64,000 nucleotides of DNA from Terripilifer sp031921685 (GCF_031921685.1 NZ_JAPDHU010000003.1:186001-250000); one strand, 5' to 3'. Shown: positions 1-9,441, counted from the first letter of the stretch. Numbers and translations: made by a program. Notes: generated by a model from the letters alone, not told the origin.

Positions 1-64
1 CGCCTGCCAGGCCGGTCGCGATGGCGAAGCGCGCGCCATCGTGCGCGCCAGCCGGGCCCGTCAT
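1..64 (-). CDS. Partial CDS, N-terminus only, unknown product
   Basis: An ATG on the minus strand at 64 opens a frame that runs off the left edge. The visible residues are MTGPAGAHDGARFAIATGLA. It begins two bases after the TAG stop of the Nudix gene, so it is probably the next gene of the same operon. Too little is present to assign a family. Confidence 0.45.
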   Translation of the reverse strand, partial: MTGPAGAHDGARFAIATGLAG

Positions 65-66
65 GG

Positions 67-819
67 CTATCCGGCGGGCTGAACCGGATCGTTCATCCGC
101 GACAACATCAAGTCGAGATAAGCAACGACAAAGCTCGGCATGACCTCCGGCCGCAAATTGCTAGCTCGCCTCACCCCATGCAGGCGCACCAGTTCCGCTT
201 GTGCGTCCGAACGCAGAAACGCGTCGACTTGTGCGATGATCGTCGCCGCATCGAGCGGGGAGCGCGCGATCTTCATGCAACCGACACGCGGCCCGTCGAA
301 CACGACCGTCCAGCCCGCTTCGCATTGAACCTGTTCGGCCGTGATCCCGGTTTCCTCAGTGAGCTCGCGCAAGACGCTGCCGGCGAGATCGACACGCGCA
401 CCTGCTTGATCACCCAAAACGTCGCCCAGGTCGGGCGTGCCGGCCGGAAAATAGATCTTGCCTGCATTGGCGGTATGCGGGGCCATTTCGCCGAGCAGAA
501 AGACGTCATCGCGGGACGCCAGCGCGGCGGCGGCAAAACAGTTTCGAACCGTCGGGTCGGGAAAGCCGAAATCGCGCCAGGCCAGGAAATCGCGATAGTT
601 GGTCGGGAAATGTCGCGTGGTGAGCACGCGCTGGCCACGGCGTTCCGTGATCTCGAAGTGATCAAGCAGCAGGACGCGCCCGTCATACAGCAACGGCTTT
701 TGCGCGATGAGCTTCGCCCAATGCGCATCGATCTCTGCCTTGCGCTCGACGGCGAATGCCCATTCGCGCGGTACATAAGTACTTTCGATTATATCGACCG
801 TCTCGACACGGACATTCAT
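67..819 (-). CDS. Nudix hydrolase family protein
   Basis: 250 aa. Nudix enzymes hydrolyse nucleoside diphosphates linked to another moiety. The recognisable part is a variant Nudix box: GTPDLGD near residue 127, a spacer longer than the classical seven residues, and RELTEETGI at 151-159, which carries the metal-binding Glu pair. About 100 residues precede the box, as in long Nudix proteins that have an N-terminal adaptor region. The ATG at 819 overlaps the stop of the upstream PhzF-like gene (ATGA), so the two are translationally coupled. Substrate cannot be told from sequence. The expected GX5E glutamate appears as Asp133, so activity may differ from canonical members. Confidence 0.8.
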   Translation of the reverse strand: MNVRVETVDIIESTYVPREWAFAVERKAEIDAHWAKLIAQKPLLYDGRVLLLDHFEITERRGQRVLTTRHFPTNYRDFLAWRDFGFPDPTVRNCFAAAALASRDDVFLLGEMAPHTANAGKIYFPAGTPDLGDVLGDQAGARVDLAGSVLRELTEETGITAEQVQCEAGWTVVFDGPRVGCMKIARSPLDAATIIAQVDAFLRSDAQAELVRLHGVRRASNLRPEVMPSFVVAYLDLMLSRMNDPVQPAG

Positions 820-1727
820 GCTTCAATCGTGCCTTCCATGACCGGCACGGCCGCACCGCCGATGGCGGCGCTTTGAAGAACGCCGTCGACGACGCTCAGT
901 TTCAACATGATCTGGCTCGGCCGTCCCATTTCATAGCCCTGTTCGATGACGATGAGATGTTCGCCATCCTCGGGCTTCTCGTAGGCCATGCAGACACCGG
1001 CAAAAGCGGCGGCGGCCGATCCGGTGGCCGGATCCTCGGCGATGCCGAGCTTCGGCGCGAACATCCGCGCATGAACGTGATGGCCTTCGTCCGACACCTG
1101 CTTGGTGTAAAGCAAGGCACCGAAGCCGCCCTCGCCCGGAAAGGCAGCATCCCAATGGGCGAGGTTGACGCGCGCACGCGCGACAGCCGCGAGCGAGGCA
1201 ACCGGTATGAAGCTCAGGGCCACGCCGGCAGACCACACCCCGGTTTGATGGTCGTCAAAGCCGATATCGCTTTCATCCAGCGAGAGAGCTTGCGCCACCT
1301 CCGCAACGGTTCCCGTATCGCCGAGCCGCTGTGGCAGGTGCGGCAAAATAAATTCAGCTTCGGCTTGCCGCCCCTTGCGCTGCCGCACCGTGCAGGAAAC
1401 CGCCCCAATTTCCTCTTCGATCACGAGGCCGACGTCTTGTACCTGGATCAGCCGAGGGGCTTTCATCAAGCCGATGGCCACGGCCGCCCCGATCGTCGGG
1501 TGACCGGCAAAAGGCAATTCGGCGCCCGGCGTGAAAATGCGTACGCGCGCCGTATTCACAGGATCGCGCGCTTCCAGCAGGAAAATCGTTTCCGATAGAT
1601 TGAACTCACGCGCGATGCGCTGCATGTCGTCGCCCGACAGTCCTTCGCTGTCGATCACGACAGCCAGCGGATTGCCGCCAAAACGGCGTTCGGTGAACAC
1701 GTCGAGAGTTTGAAACTTGCGTCGCAT
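816..1727 (-). CDS. PhzF family isomerase/epimerase-like protein
   Basis: 303 aa, the normal length for the PhzF family (diaminopimelate-epimerase fold, two alpha/beta barrels). Seen motifs are GGNPLAVV near residue 17, SETIFL with the Glu equivalent to the catalytic acid of PhzF at about 46, GAELPFAGHPTIGAA near 68, and EDPATGSA in the second half. PhzF itself isomerises trans-2,3-dihydro-3-hydroxyanthranilate. Most chromosomal relatives are uncharacterised, and no other phenazine gene is present, so a phenazine role is unlikely. First gene of a coupled run with the Nudix gene. The Shine-Dalgarno signal is weak. Confidence 0.88.
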   Translation of the reverse strand: MRRKFQTLDVFTERRFGGNPLAVVIDSEGLSGDDMQRIAREFNLSETIFLLEARDPVNTARVRIFTPGAELPFAGHPTIGAAVAIGLMKAPRLIQVQDVGLVIEEEIGAVSCTVRQRKGRQAEAEFILPHLPQRLGDTGTVAEVAQALSLDESDIGFDDHQTGVWSAGVALSFIPVASLAAVARARVNLAHWDAAFPGEGGFGALLYTKQVSDEGHHVHARMFAPKLGIAEDPATGSAAAAFAGVCMAYEKPEDGEHLIVIEQGYEMGRPSQIMLKLSVVDGVLQSAAIGGAAVPVMEGTIEA

Positions 1728-1862
1728 GGCTCACAATTGGCGCATATCTGTCGGACTGGTGCAAGTCTGCCAAGAAAAAGCGATTGACCTGAGAAGCATA
1801 CAGCCCGTCGCCCGTTCTCGGGAGAGATCGGGACTGCGCGCGGATGAAGCAGTCAGCTTTTT

Positions 1863-2213
1863 CTAAGCGCTTCCCTGCGATCCAAGCCACACAATGCCGA
1901 CACCGAGCACGACAACCGCCCAGCCAACCAGGGACGTCGGCGAAGGCCGCTCGCCAAGGATAAATATGCCCAGCGTGCCAACCAGAGCGAGCGTCAGCAG
2001 CGTGAAGGGATACACCACATGCAGAGGCGCCCGCGACAAAGCATAAAGCCAAAGCAACATGCCAATGGCATAGAACGCCAAGCCGGAAGCAATGCCCCAA
2101 TTGACAAAGCCGGTAGCTGCCGTTTGCCCCTGCGCCCCGAGCTTCAGGCAGATCTGCCCCAACGCCGCGAGGCAGGCGCTGACAAGAATAGCGACTAGGG
2201 TAATGCCATTCAT
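1863..2213 (-). CDS. Small EamA/SMR-type membrane transporter
   Basis: 116 aa with four hydrophobic helices. The first is MNGITLVAILVSACLAALGQ, followed by a Lys-Gly loop typical of SMR/ArnE-like half-size flippases. A longer frame starts upstream at 2240, but the ATG at 2213 overlaps the stop of the methyltransferase (ATGA) and gives the better start. ArnE/ArnF-like proteins flip lipid-linked sugars; other four-helix relatives export drugs. The neighbouring methyltransferase, GT2 enzyme and large membrane proteins make a role in moving a lipid-linked saccharide plausible. That is an inference. Confidence 0.75.
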   Translation of the reverse strand: MNGITLVAILVSACLAALGQICLKLGAQGQTAATGFVNWGIASGLAFYAIGMLLWLYALSRAPLHVVYPFTLLTLALVGTLGIFILGERPSPTSLVGWAVVVLGVGIVWLGSQGSA

Positions 2214-2962
2214 GACCCGGCCTTGCGTTGCAAGGCGCATACAGCGCTATAGCGCCAGCGAGACAAGGTTGTAACGACGCTCACAGGTAACGGCGCCAGC
2301 AAAGCCAGACGCAGCTTCCAGGCGAGATCGCCTCCGCCATCCAGTTGCGCGAGATCTTCCCGGCGAGAAGCCAGGGCCTTCTGAGACAGACGTGTCGCAC
2401 CGGTCTCGGAGGCATAAACGACCGTATTATACCGATACCACGGATCGACTTCGCTATCGTGGACGAAGGCCGGACGAACGAAATCGTAAGCCGTATAACC
2501 GCGTTCTTTGAAAAGCCGCGCCCAAAAGGACGGAGGCCGCTCGTTGATATGCATCTCGCCGCCCTGCCCCGGACGCGCGGCTGAAAACATCACCAAGTCG
2601 CTCAGGGCGCAGAGGCGTTCGACGAAAGACTGAGCACAATCGGGCGGCAGATGTTCGGCGACCTCCAACGACTGCACTAGATCAAACCGGCGCTCCGCTT
2701 CGAAATGGCCGGTCAGATCGCTCGGGCTGAATGCCCCTTTAAAAAGCAGGCGGTCCCGGTCGACATAGGCCCCGTCAAACCCATGCAAATCGCTGACGCT
2801 GTTCTCAGCCCAAACCGATAGCCAAGCGCCTTGGCCGCAGCCGACATCCGCGACACTGCGAATGTCCGCGTTTGCCGCCACCACAGGTATCAGGCGCCGC
2901 GCTGAGCGCAGCGCGGTCATATTTACCCAATCATAAAAGCTGTTGTCGTAAATGTGGGACAT
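2210..2962 (-). CDS. Class I SAM-dependent methyltransferase
   Basis: 250 aa from the ATG at 2962; an in-frame ATG at 3001 and longer starts are possible but run towards the divergent gene. The SAM-binding motif I is ADVGCGQGAW at about residues 38-47, followed by the acidic HGFDGAY of motif II. The central FDLVQSLEVAEHL is typical of sugar or lipid methyltransferases of the Methyltransf_23 type. The stop overlaps the start of the small transporter. The gene sits in an envelope-polysaccharide setting, so a glycan or glycolipid acceptor is likely, but the acceptor is not identifiable. Confidence 0.8.
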   Translation of the reverse strand: MSHIYDNSFYDWVNMTALRSARRLIPVVAANADIRSVADVGCGQGAWLSVWAENSVSDLHGFDGAYVDRDRLLFKGAFSPSDLTGHFEAERRFDLVQSLEVAEHLPPDCAQSFVERLCALSDLVMFSAARPGQGGEMHINERPPSFWARLFKERGYTAYDFVRPAFVHDSEVDPWYRYNTVVYASETGATRLSQKALASRREDLAQLDGGGDLAWKLRLALLAPLPVSVVTTLSRWRYSAVCALQRKAGS

Positions 2963-3052
2963 AGGACCGGCGCCGTCAAAACAGTCGAGTCGGAAAGCCA
3001 TAGCACCCAAAATTTTACGAAATATCACCGCCACCGCGCCAGGCCGCCGAGA
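2963..3052. promoter_or_regulatory. Divergent intergenic region
   Basis: About 90 bases separate the divergent methyltransferase and membrane-protein starts. It is locally AT-rich around 3007-3025 (CAAAATTTTACGAAAT), as expected for back-to-back promoters. No convincing -35/-10 pair could be fixed on either strand. Confidence 0.3.
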
Positions 3053-4570
3053 ATGCAATCCGACATTGCGACACCAACCCTGTTTGATCGCATCTTGAAG
3101 ACGGCCTTTTGGGCGCTGGTTGCCTTTGGTGCCAGTTTGATCTGGCTGGCTCACCGCCCGCCGATGGTCGACCTGCCGCAGCACGCCGGGCAAATCACCT
3201 TATGGCTCGATCTATTGAAGGGGGCATCACCCTGGGAGAGCCTGATACGCGTCAACATGCTGACGCCCTACCTCATCGGCTACACCGCCGCTTTACCTTT
3301 CACAGCTCTCTTTGGTCCATTAATCGCCGTTAAGATTATTTTGACCATCTCCTATATCGGATGGATTTTCGCCTGTCGCGCCTTGCGCAAGGAAACAGGT
3401 TCGGATCCACGCCTGGAATTTCTTTTCCTCTACAGTTTCTTTGGTTTTGCCTGGCAGTGGGGCTTTATGACCTTCCTGGTCAGCGCACCCATCTCCATCC
3501 TCTTTCTGCTGTTCGCGTGGAGGTATGCAAAAGAACCCAACATGGCAAAGGGCGCCGGACTCATTGGCCTCGGCATCATTCTGCTCTTTTCTCATGCTCT
3601 CCTTTTCGTTTTCGCTGTTGGTATCGGCGGATTGATTGTTCTGATCGAGCAACGTCGCATTCTCAATTTAATTGCCGCAAGCGCGCCATATGTGATTTTG
3701 GCAGCCGTTCTGGTGGTATTTCGCTTCTTCGCGCACGACTTCAACGATGCAGTGAATCTCGATCAAGTCGCTTCGACGACTTCGTCCTTCGGCATTTCGC
3801 CGCAAGACCGTTGGGGCCCAGCTATTCTGTTCACGGCCACGTCAGCCCTATCCAATTTAAGCTACCTGCTCGCGATAGGCGCTTTGCTAATTTCAGTCCT
3901 GATGGGAGGACGCATCCAAAAAGGTGCTCCGCTCGTCATGTTCGCCGTCTTGATCGGCATATTGGGGTTCACGCCAGACCTGCTGTTCGGCACGGGCTTT
4001 GTGTCGAGCCGCTTCGCGCTCTTCCTTCCCATTTTTTGGGCGTTGATGTGGAAGCCCCCGCAAAAGCCAAGCAGCATAGCCGTGGCGAGTACCTGCCTCC
4101 TCATCCTCTTATGCGCAGGCATATTGGCGGTGAGAGCCAACTTTATTCTGGCCTTTGCCAAAGAAACCGCGAGCTTTGAGAAGATTCTCGCGGTGGCAGA
4201 ACCGGGAGAGCGCGCCATCAATCTGACGTTCAATCGCAAGAGCGATGCGATGAACGACAACAATGCCTATTTGCATATGAGCCTATGGTATCAGGCAGAG
4301 AAAAATGGCTTTGTGGATTTCAATTTTGCGTATTTCTTTCCCCAGGTCATAAGATTCCGGAAAGATATCGGCCCTGTCGTATCCGACAGTCTCGGCTTTC
4401 ATGCCGAGGCGTTCAATTGGGGAGATCCAAGCACGCAGGTCTATCGCTATGCCTTCATTCGCGGCTCGCGCGAAAATGCTGCTGGTGTCGCAAAAGCGCC
4501 TCCTTGTGGAACGGAGGTAATCGCTCAAGAAGCAGAATGGACTTTGCTAAAACGAAGGGATTGCAACTGA
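3053..4570 (+). CDS. Polytopic membrane protein, unknown function
   Basis: 505 aa from the ATG at 3053 (MQSDIATPTLFDR); upstream in-frame starts would overlap the divergent gene. About ten to twelve hydrophobic segments span residues 15-390, and a soluble tail of about 110 residues follows. The pattern of an early loop with HRPPMVDLPQHAGQ, in-membrane helices and a C-terminal soluble domain resembles GT-C-like or DUF-type envelope proteins, but no catalytic signature was recognised. It is convergent with the GT2 gene and has somewhat lower GC than its surroundings. A role in cell-surface glycan or lipid handling is suggested only by its neighbours. Confidence 0.7.
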   Translation: MQSDIATPTLFDRILKTAFWALVAFGASLIWLAHRPPMVDLPQHAGQITLWLDLLKGASPWESLIRVNMLTPYLIGYTAALPFTALFGPLIAVKIILTISYIGWIFACRALRKETGSDPRLEFLFLYSFFGFAWQWGFMTFLVSAPISILFLLFAWRYAKEPNMAKGAGLIGLGIILLFSHALLFVFAVGIGGLIVLIEQRRILNLIAASAPYVILAAVLVVFRFFAHDFNDAVNLDQVASTTSSFGISPQDRWGPAILFTATSALSNLSYLLAIGALLISVLMGGRIQKGAPLVMFAVLIGILGFTPDLLFGTGFVSSRFALFLPIFWALMWKPPQKPSSIAVASTCLLILLCAGILAVRANFILAFAKETASFEKILAVAEPGERAINLTFNRKSDAMNDNNAYLHMSLWYQAEKNGFVDFNFAYFFPQVIRFRKDIGPVVSDSLGFHAEAFNWGDPSTQVYRYAFIRGSRENAAGVAKAPPCGTEVIAQEAEWTLLKRRDCN

Positions 4571-4595
4571 CGACCGGGACAGCCGCTCAAAAGGA

Positions 4596-5597
4596 TCAGT
4601 TGCCAACCGCTCGCGGCCCAGCGAATGATTCAAGTTGGGGACGTGCCCCGGCTTCATCGAAGCCGACACGCTCGCTTACGATGTAGAGTGGCCGCCGTTT
4701 CACTTCACTGTGGATACGCCCAATATAAAGGCCGATAATGCCGGTCATCAGCATATTGGCACCACAGAGGAAAGAAACAATGACAACCGTGGACGCCCAT
4801 CCCTCGATCACATGACCGCCGATCAGCTTAAGGCTGATGGCATAAGAGCCATAGAGCAACGCCAGGAACGAAACGCCAATACCTCCCCAAATTGCCAATC
4901 GCAGAGGCACATCCGAGAAACTGACCAATCCAGTCAGCGCCAAGCGCAGCATTTTCCGCAAAGGATATTTCGTGATGCCGGCCGCTCGTCCGGGCCGATC
5001 GAACTCCACCGCGGCTTGTTTAAAGCCAAGCCAGGCAAACATGCCGCGCACGAAGCGATCGCGTTCAGGCATTCGAAGGAAGGCGTCGAGCGCATCTCGC
5101 CCGACGAGACGAAAATCACCGACATCTTCTGGAATAGGCACCGAGGACAATTTGTTCAGCGAACGATAGAAGAGACGGGAGCTGCGCAGCTTGAAGGGCG
5201 TTTCGCCCTCTCGCGCACGACGCTTCGCATAGACGATTGAATAGCCTTCGCGCCATTTCGCGATCATTTCCAGGATGAGCTCGGGCGGATCCTGCAGATC
5301 GCCGTCCATCACGATCGCCGCCTGGCCACGCGCCGCTTCCATGCCGGCCGACATGGCGCACTGCTGACCAAAATTGCGCGAAAGGCCTATGTACTTGAAG
5401 CGGCTATCCTGCCGCGCCTTGGCACGCAGAAATATTCCGGTTGTGTCCGTGCTGCCGTCATCGACGAAAATGACTTCGGCCGACCCATCGAGTTGGGTCA
5501 TCAGCTTTTCCAGCCGCAACGCAAGCACCGACAGGACCGCCTCCTCATTGAAGAGCGGAATGACGATACTGTAGACAGGAGAAACGGCGGTCTGCAT
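4596..5597 (-). CDS. GT2 glycosyltransferase (DPM1/ArnC/GtrB-like)
   Basis: 333 aa. The N-terminal GT-A domain begins YSIVIPLFNEE and has VDDGSTDTT and the metal-binding DGDLQDPP. Two transmembrane helices lie in the last 100 residues (LAIWGGIGVSFLALLYG and STVVIVSFLCGANMLMTG). This architecture transfers a sugar from a nucleotide sugar to a polyprenyl phosphate in the inner membrane, as DPM1, ArnC and GtrB do. The start at 5597 follows GGGGTAGAGGC; another ATG lies at 5612. The two flanking polytopic proteins could be GT-C partners that use the lipid-linked sugar. Sugar specificity is unknown. Confidence 0.88.
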   Translation of the reverse strand: MQTAVSPVYSIVIPLFNEEAVLSVLALRLEKLMTQLDGSAEVIFVDDGSTDTTGIFLRAKARQDSRFKYIGLSRNFGQQCAMSAGMEAARGQAAIVMDGDLQDPPELILEMIAKWREGYSIVYAKRRAREGETPFKLRSSRLFYRSLNKLSSVPIPEDVGDFRLVGRDALDAFLRMPERDRFVRGMFAWLGFKQAAVEFDRPGRAAGITKYPLRKMLRLALTGLVSFSDVPLRLAIWGGIGVSFLALLYGSYAISLKLIGGHVIEGWASTVVIVSFLCGANMLMTGIIGLYIGRIHSEVKRRPLYIVSERVGFDEAGARPQLESFAGPRAVGN

Positions 5598-5641
5598 GCC
5601 TCTACCCCACATGACGGCGGCTTAAAATAAGCGCGGCACCA

Positions 5642-7273
5642 TTAAGGATTTATTGAAGTTCGTAGGTCAGGGCGACGCCGAAGGATATTGACCGTGAATC
5701 TGTCCTGCGCGACGGGAAACGCGCTTGCCAGCTCGTACCGATCGAGCTCGTCCGCCATTCCTGGAAAGGCTCGCACACGATCATACAGCCCGCGCTCCTC
5801 TGTCAGTCGAAGCAAAATGTCCGGACGGTTGCGTTGCAGGTCGGCGAGGAGACGAGCCAGGTCGGCATTTTCGATTGCTTCGATAGCCGGCAAAGTTGCT
5901 TGATCAAACATCGGATGATGCCGCAGAAATTGGCCATTCGCCAAAATCCAAAGTGAGGGCTGCGTCATCCCCCACCGCCCGTTCACCAGGCGAACGACCG
6001 GATGACCGAGCCAGCTTTCACCTGACAAAATTGCCATCGTCGGCTTCGACTGGAGCCGCATGACGGCGGCGCTCAACTTATGGCTATCGAAATCGACAAA
6101 GAACAACGGCACGAAATAGATCAGAGCAGCTATGCTGGCCATGCCAGGATTCAAAAGGCGGCATAGCAATCGATGTTTGGCCAATAGAGGGCTGACTTCG
6201 CTCTGACGCCCGGCCGATGGCGAAAGCGAACGATCGAAAACAGCCAGCACTCCGGCGAGAGCCACCAAGGCAACCACGGGATAAACGTGATACAGCCACA
6301 TCTTGCCCTGCACGACGAATGCCACGCAGAAGCCCGTTGCGGCCGCAAGGAGTATTAAAGTCGGATGGCGCAGGAAGGAACGGCCGCAATAGAGCCAGGA
6401 CGTCAAGAAAGCTGCCAGCAATATCGGGGTGGTAATCGATGTGAAGGCCCGCCATCGGTCAGCCACGGGAAGATAAAGCAAGACGTTCGTCTTCATCGTA
6501 ACCGTCCAATACTCCGGATAGAGCATGAACGTCATCGCGCTGTAGATCGCGGTGAGAAGACCCGCGATAACATTTTCAGGGCTGAACAGCGTGTGCCATC
6601 GCGGTCGCGCGAGGAGCGCGATCAAAACCGGTAGTTCCAACGCCAGCACAAAGTGCGGTTTGATGATGGCGACAACGGCCCCACATACACCGGCTGCGAT
6701 CAAAAACGGCCAACTCAAAACTCTTTCATTCGCCCGTGCCCATGTTGCAGCAAGAAACGGCAGGCAGAGCATCACTGCGATATGCTCACGCTGCGAGAAC
6801 ACCTCACCAGGCATGACCGCAAAGAGCGCGAGAAGAATTGGAATGAGAAGGAAGACGTCGTAGCGGCGCAAGCCATCGGCGCGCGACAGGATCATACCCG
6901 TCAAGCCAACACTGAAAAAGAAGACCGCGAATATGTAAACTGTGACCGCCGCTTCAGGCGAAACGCGGAGCACGTGAGCCAAAGCCACAATCGGCAAGTA
7001 AAGCCACACCGACGCCGGAGGATTGGTCTCCGCAACATCGACATAGAGCTTTTTGCCGGCAAGAATTTGTTCGGAGACGGTGATGAGCCAGCTCGTATCC
7101 GCGTTCAACACGGTGATGTAACGCAGAAACACCGCAAATCCCGCCAATAGCGCGATCAACGCGCAGCCGATCCAAATATCGGCCCTTTCAAAGGTGCGCG
7201 GCCCCATGTCAAACGTATCGAGGCGCTGCGGCTCGGCACGCCGATTTGTATTGAGGGCGACATGATCGGACAC
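5642..7273 (-). CDS. Polytopic GT39-like membrane glycosyltransferase candidate
   Basis: 543 aa with about ten to eleven membrane helices and a soluble C-terminal third. The first periplasmic loop has NADTSWLITVSEQILAGKKL followed by an acidic stretch ending ETNPPAS. This is the pattern of bacterial GT39/PMT-type GT-C enzymes (Asp early in loop 1, then G..LY.D..E.NPP). Such enzymes use polyprenyl-phosphate sugars, and the adjacent GT2 gene would make that donor. The start is GTG at 7273; an ATG at 7207 is an alternative. The acceptor (protein, lipid A or polysaccharide) is not predictable. Confidence 0.65.
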   Translation of the reverse strand: MSDHVALNTNRRAEPQRLDTFDMGPRTFERADIWIGCALIALLAGFAVFLRYITVLNADTSWLITVSEQILAGKKLYVDVAETNPPASVWLYLPIVALAHVLRVSPEAAVTVYIFAVFFFSVGLTGMILSRADGLRRYDVFLLIPILLALFAVMPGEVFSQREHIAVMLCLPFLAATWARANERVLSWPFLIAAGVCGAVVAIIKPHFVLALELPVLIALLARPRWHTLFSPENVIAGLLTAIYSAMTFMLYPEYWTVTMKTNVLLYLPVADRWRAFTSITTPILLAAFLTSWLYCGRSFLRHPTLILLAAATGFCVAFVVQGKMWLYHVYPVVALVALAGVLAVFDRSLSPSAGRQSEVSPLLAKHRLLCRLLNPGMASIAALIYFVPLFFVDFDSHKLSAAVMRLQSKPTMAILSGESWLGHPVVRLVNGRWGMTQPSLWILANGQFLRHHPMFDQATLPAIEAIENADLARLLADLQRNRPDILLRLTEERGLYDRVRAFPGMADELDRYELASAFPVAQDRFTVNILRRRPDLRTSINP

Positions 7274-7381
7274 AGCGCTATCCCGCTTGGCGAGCGCGAC
7301 CAGCCGGATCGCAGCCCCCTCAGGTTAGCCCGACGCCATTAATGCAGATTTAACCTGAACGGTGGAACACGGCCGCAGGGC

Positions 7382-8407
7382 CTACTTCACCGCTCCCGCC
7401 GCCTTCTTGGCGAAGCGATCATCGAAGGTCTGGCCAAGATCAACCTTGGCGTCCTTCATTTCCGGATCGAACTTCACCAGCATATCGAGGGTCGATTGCA
7501 TGCCTTCGCGCGGAATGAGACCCGTCTGCGAATAGGACGGCAGCGAGTTTTTCACCGCCAGCATGTAAAGCTCCTTGTCGCCGAGCAGATATTGCTCGGG
7601 CACCGTGGCGGCGACATCGGCCGGGCTCGCGGTCTTCAGCCAGACCAGGGCCTTGTAGAGCGCATTGACCACGGCCTGGGTGGTGCGCGGCGATTTCTCG
7701 GCGAAATCCGCTTTCAGATAGACCACCGCCGCCGGATTGGAGCCGCCGAACAGCGCCCGCGTGCCCTCCTCCGTACGCGTGTCATAGACGATGCGCACAT
7801 CGCCCGAACGCTCAAGGAAAGACAGGACAGGCTCGAGATGGGAGATCGCCTGGATCTCGCCCTTCTGAATCGCCGCCAGTGCCGATTGCGCCGAGCCGAT
7901 GCCGATATAGGCGGCGTCCGACGGCGCCAGGCCCGACTTCGCCATGATGAAATTCATCAGCATATTGGTGGATGAACCTGGCGCGGTGACGCCGATCTTC
8001 ATGCCTTTGAAATCGGCCGGGCCGTCCCATTTGACGCCCTTCTTCACCGCGACAGCAATGCCGGGGAAGCGGCCGAGTTCAAGCACGGCACGAATGTCCT
8101 GCCCCTTGGCCTGCATGCGGATCGTATGTTCATAGGCGCCGGTGACAACATCGACCGAACCGCCGACCAAGGCTTGCAGCGAACGCGAGCCACCGGCGAA
8201 ATCCTGGATCTCGACGTTCAGTCCTTCATCCTTGAAGAAGCCCTTCTGCTCGGCAATCGTCAGCGGCAGGTAATAGAGCAGCGCCTTGCCGCCGACGCCG
8301 AGCTTGATGTTCGGCTTTTCCGGTCCGGTTTGCGCCTGTGCCGCGAAAGCCAAAACAGCGACGGAGGCCGCCACCAACAACCGCCCGAACATCTTCGACG
8401 TCATCAT
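7382..8407 (-). CDS. NitT/TauT-type ABC transporter substrate-binding protein
   Basis: 341 aa with a clear signal peptide ending AFAAQAQ. The mature protein has the NMT1/THI5-SsuA pattern: YYLPLTIAEQKGFFKDEGL, then FAGGSRSLQALVGGSVDVVTG, then GMKIGVTAPGSSTNM. These periplasmic proteins deliver sulfonates, nitrate, pyrimidines or aromatic acids to an ABC permease. The start is the first of two ATGs after GGGAGGAAGAG. It is the last gene of the operon that has the ATPase at 10261 and the permease at 9476. The ligand is unknown. Confidence 0.9.
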   Translation of the reverse strand: MMTSKMFGRLLVAASVAVLAFAAQAQTGPEKPNIKLGVGGKALLYYLPLTIAEQKGFFKDEGLNVEIQDFAGGSRSLQALVGGSVDVVTGAYEHTIRMQAKGQDIRAVLELGRFPGIAVAVKKGVKWDGPADFKGMKIGVTAPGSSTNMLMNFIMAKSGLAPSDAAYIGIGSAQSALAAIQKGEIQAISHLEPVLSFLERSGDVRIVYDTRTEEGTRALFGGSNPAAVVYLKADFAEKSPRTTQAVVNALYKALVWLKTASPADVAATVPEQYLLGDKELYMLAVKNSLPSYSQTGLIPREGMQSTLDMLVKFDPEMKDAKVDLGQTFDDRFAKKAAGAVK

Positions 8408-8463
8408 CTCTTCCTCCCGCTGTCGTATGCGGCATCGCCCGTGTGGCGATGCCGCTCTTCATC

Positions 8464-9441
8464 TTAATCCAAGGAAACGCCGGCCGCCTTGACGATCGGC
8501 GCCCATTTGGCCAGTTCCGCCTTGATGTGGGCGTCGAGCTGTTCCGGCGTTCCGCCGGCGGCCATGGCGCTGAGATCGGCCAGCTTCTGCTTCACCTGCG
8601 GGTCGCTGGTCGCCTTGTTCGACGCATCGTTGAGAACGGCGATCACGTTCTTGGGCGTATTGGCCGGCGCCAGGAAGGCATTCCAGGTATAGGTCTCATA
8701 GCCCGGCACGCCGGCCTCGATCATGGTCGGGATATCGGGCGCGGCCGGGCTGCGTTCCTTGGTCGTCACCGCCAGAGCGCGGGCACCGCCACCGCGAATT
8801 TGCTCGATCGCCGATGGCAGGTTGTCGAACATGATCGGCACCTGGCCGCTGATCAGATCGGCGAGGGCCGGACCGCCGCCACGATAAGGCACGTGGACGA
8901 AGTCGGTCTGTGTCAGCGATTTGAACAGTTCGCCAGACAAATGCAGCGGCGTGGCGACACCCGACGAGGCATAGCTATACTTGCCAGGGTTCGCCTTGAG
9001 CAGCGCGATCAGTTCCTTCACGTCTTTCGCCGGAAACTTCGGCGTCACGATCAGGACATTCGGCACATAGGCGAGCAGCGCGACCGAGGAAAAATCCTTC
9101 ACCGGATCGAACGGCAGTTTCTTGAATGCCGCCGGATTGATTGCATGGGTCGCGACGGTAGCGAGCAGCAGCGTATAGCCGTCCGGCGCCGACTTCGCGA
9201 CGGCGCTCGCCCCCGTGGCGCCCCCCGCGCCGGCGCGGTTTTCCACCACCACCGACTGGCCCAGGACTTCGGTCATTTTTTGGGCAATGACGCGCGCGAC
9301 GATATCGGTGGAACCACCCGCGGCAAACGGCACGACGATGGTTATGGGGCGTGTCGGAAAATTCTGCGCCCATGACGGAACGCTGACCACCGACGCCAGA
9401 CCCATAGCGAGAACACCAGTCAACAGACTGCGACGCTTCAT
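8464..9441 (-). CDS. Bug/TctC family periplasmic binding protein
   Basis: 325 aa with a signal peptide ending VPSWAQ and the Bug signature: PTRPITIVVPFAAGGSTDIV near residue 30, VVVENRAGAGG near 68, and the HVPYRGGGPALADLISGQV segment. Bug proteins bind carboxylates and normally feed tripartite TctAB permeases, but no tctA or tctB is present in the window. The gene lies between the ABC permease and the NMT1-type binding protein with short gaps, so it is probably co-transcribed with them. The start has a strong AAGGAGGGAAGT ribosome site. A second Bug gene is at 27370. Confidence 0.92.
   Translation of the reverse strand: MKRRSLLTGVLAMGLASVVSVPSWAQNFPTRPITIVVPFAAGGSTDIVARVIAQKMTEVLGQSVVVENRAGAGGATGASAVAKSAPDGYTLLLATVATHAINPAAFKKLPFDPVKDFSSVALLAYVPNVLIVTPKFPAKDVKELIALLKANPGKYSYASSGVATPLHLSGELFKSLTQTDFVHVPYRGGGPALADLISGQVPIMFDNLPSAIEQIRGGGARALAVTTKERSPAAPDIPTMIEAGVPGYETYTWNAFLAPANTPKNVIAVLNDASNKATSDPQVKQKLADLSAMAAGGTPEQLDAHIKAELAKWAPIVKAAGVSLD

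Noticed and set aside
816..1727. Phenazine biosynthesis locus
   Set aside because: Only a PhzF-family protein is present; none of the other phz genes is nearby.
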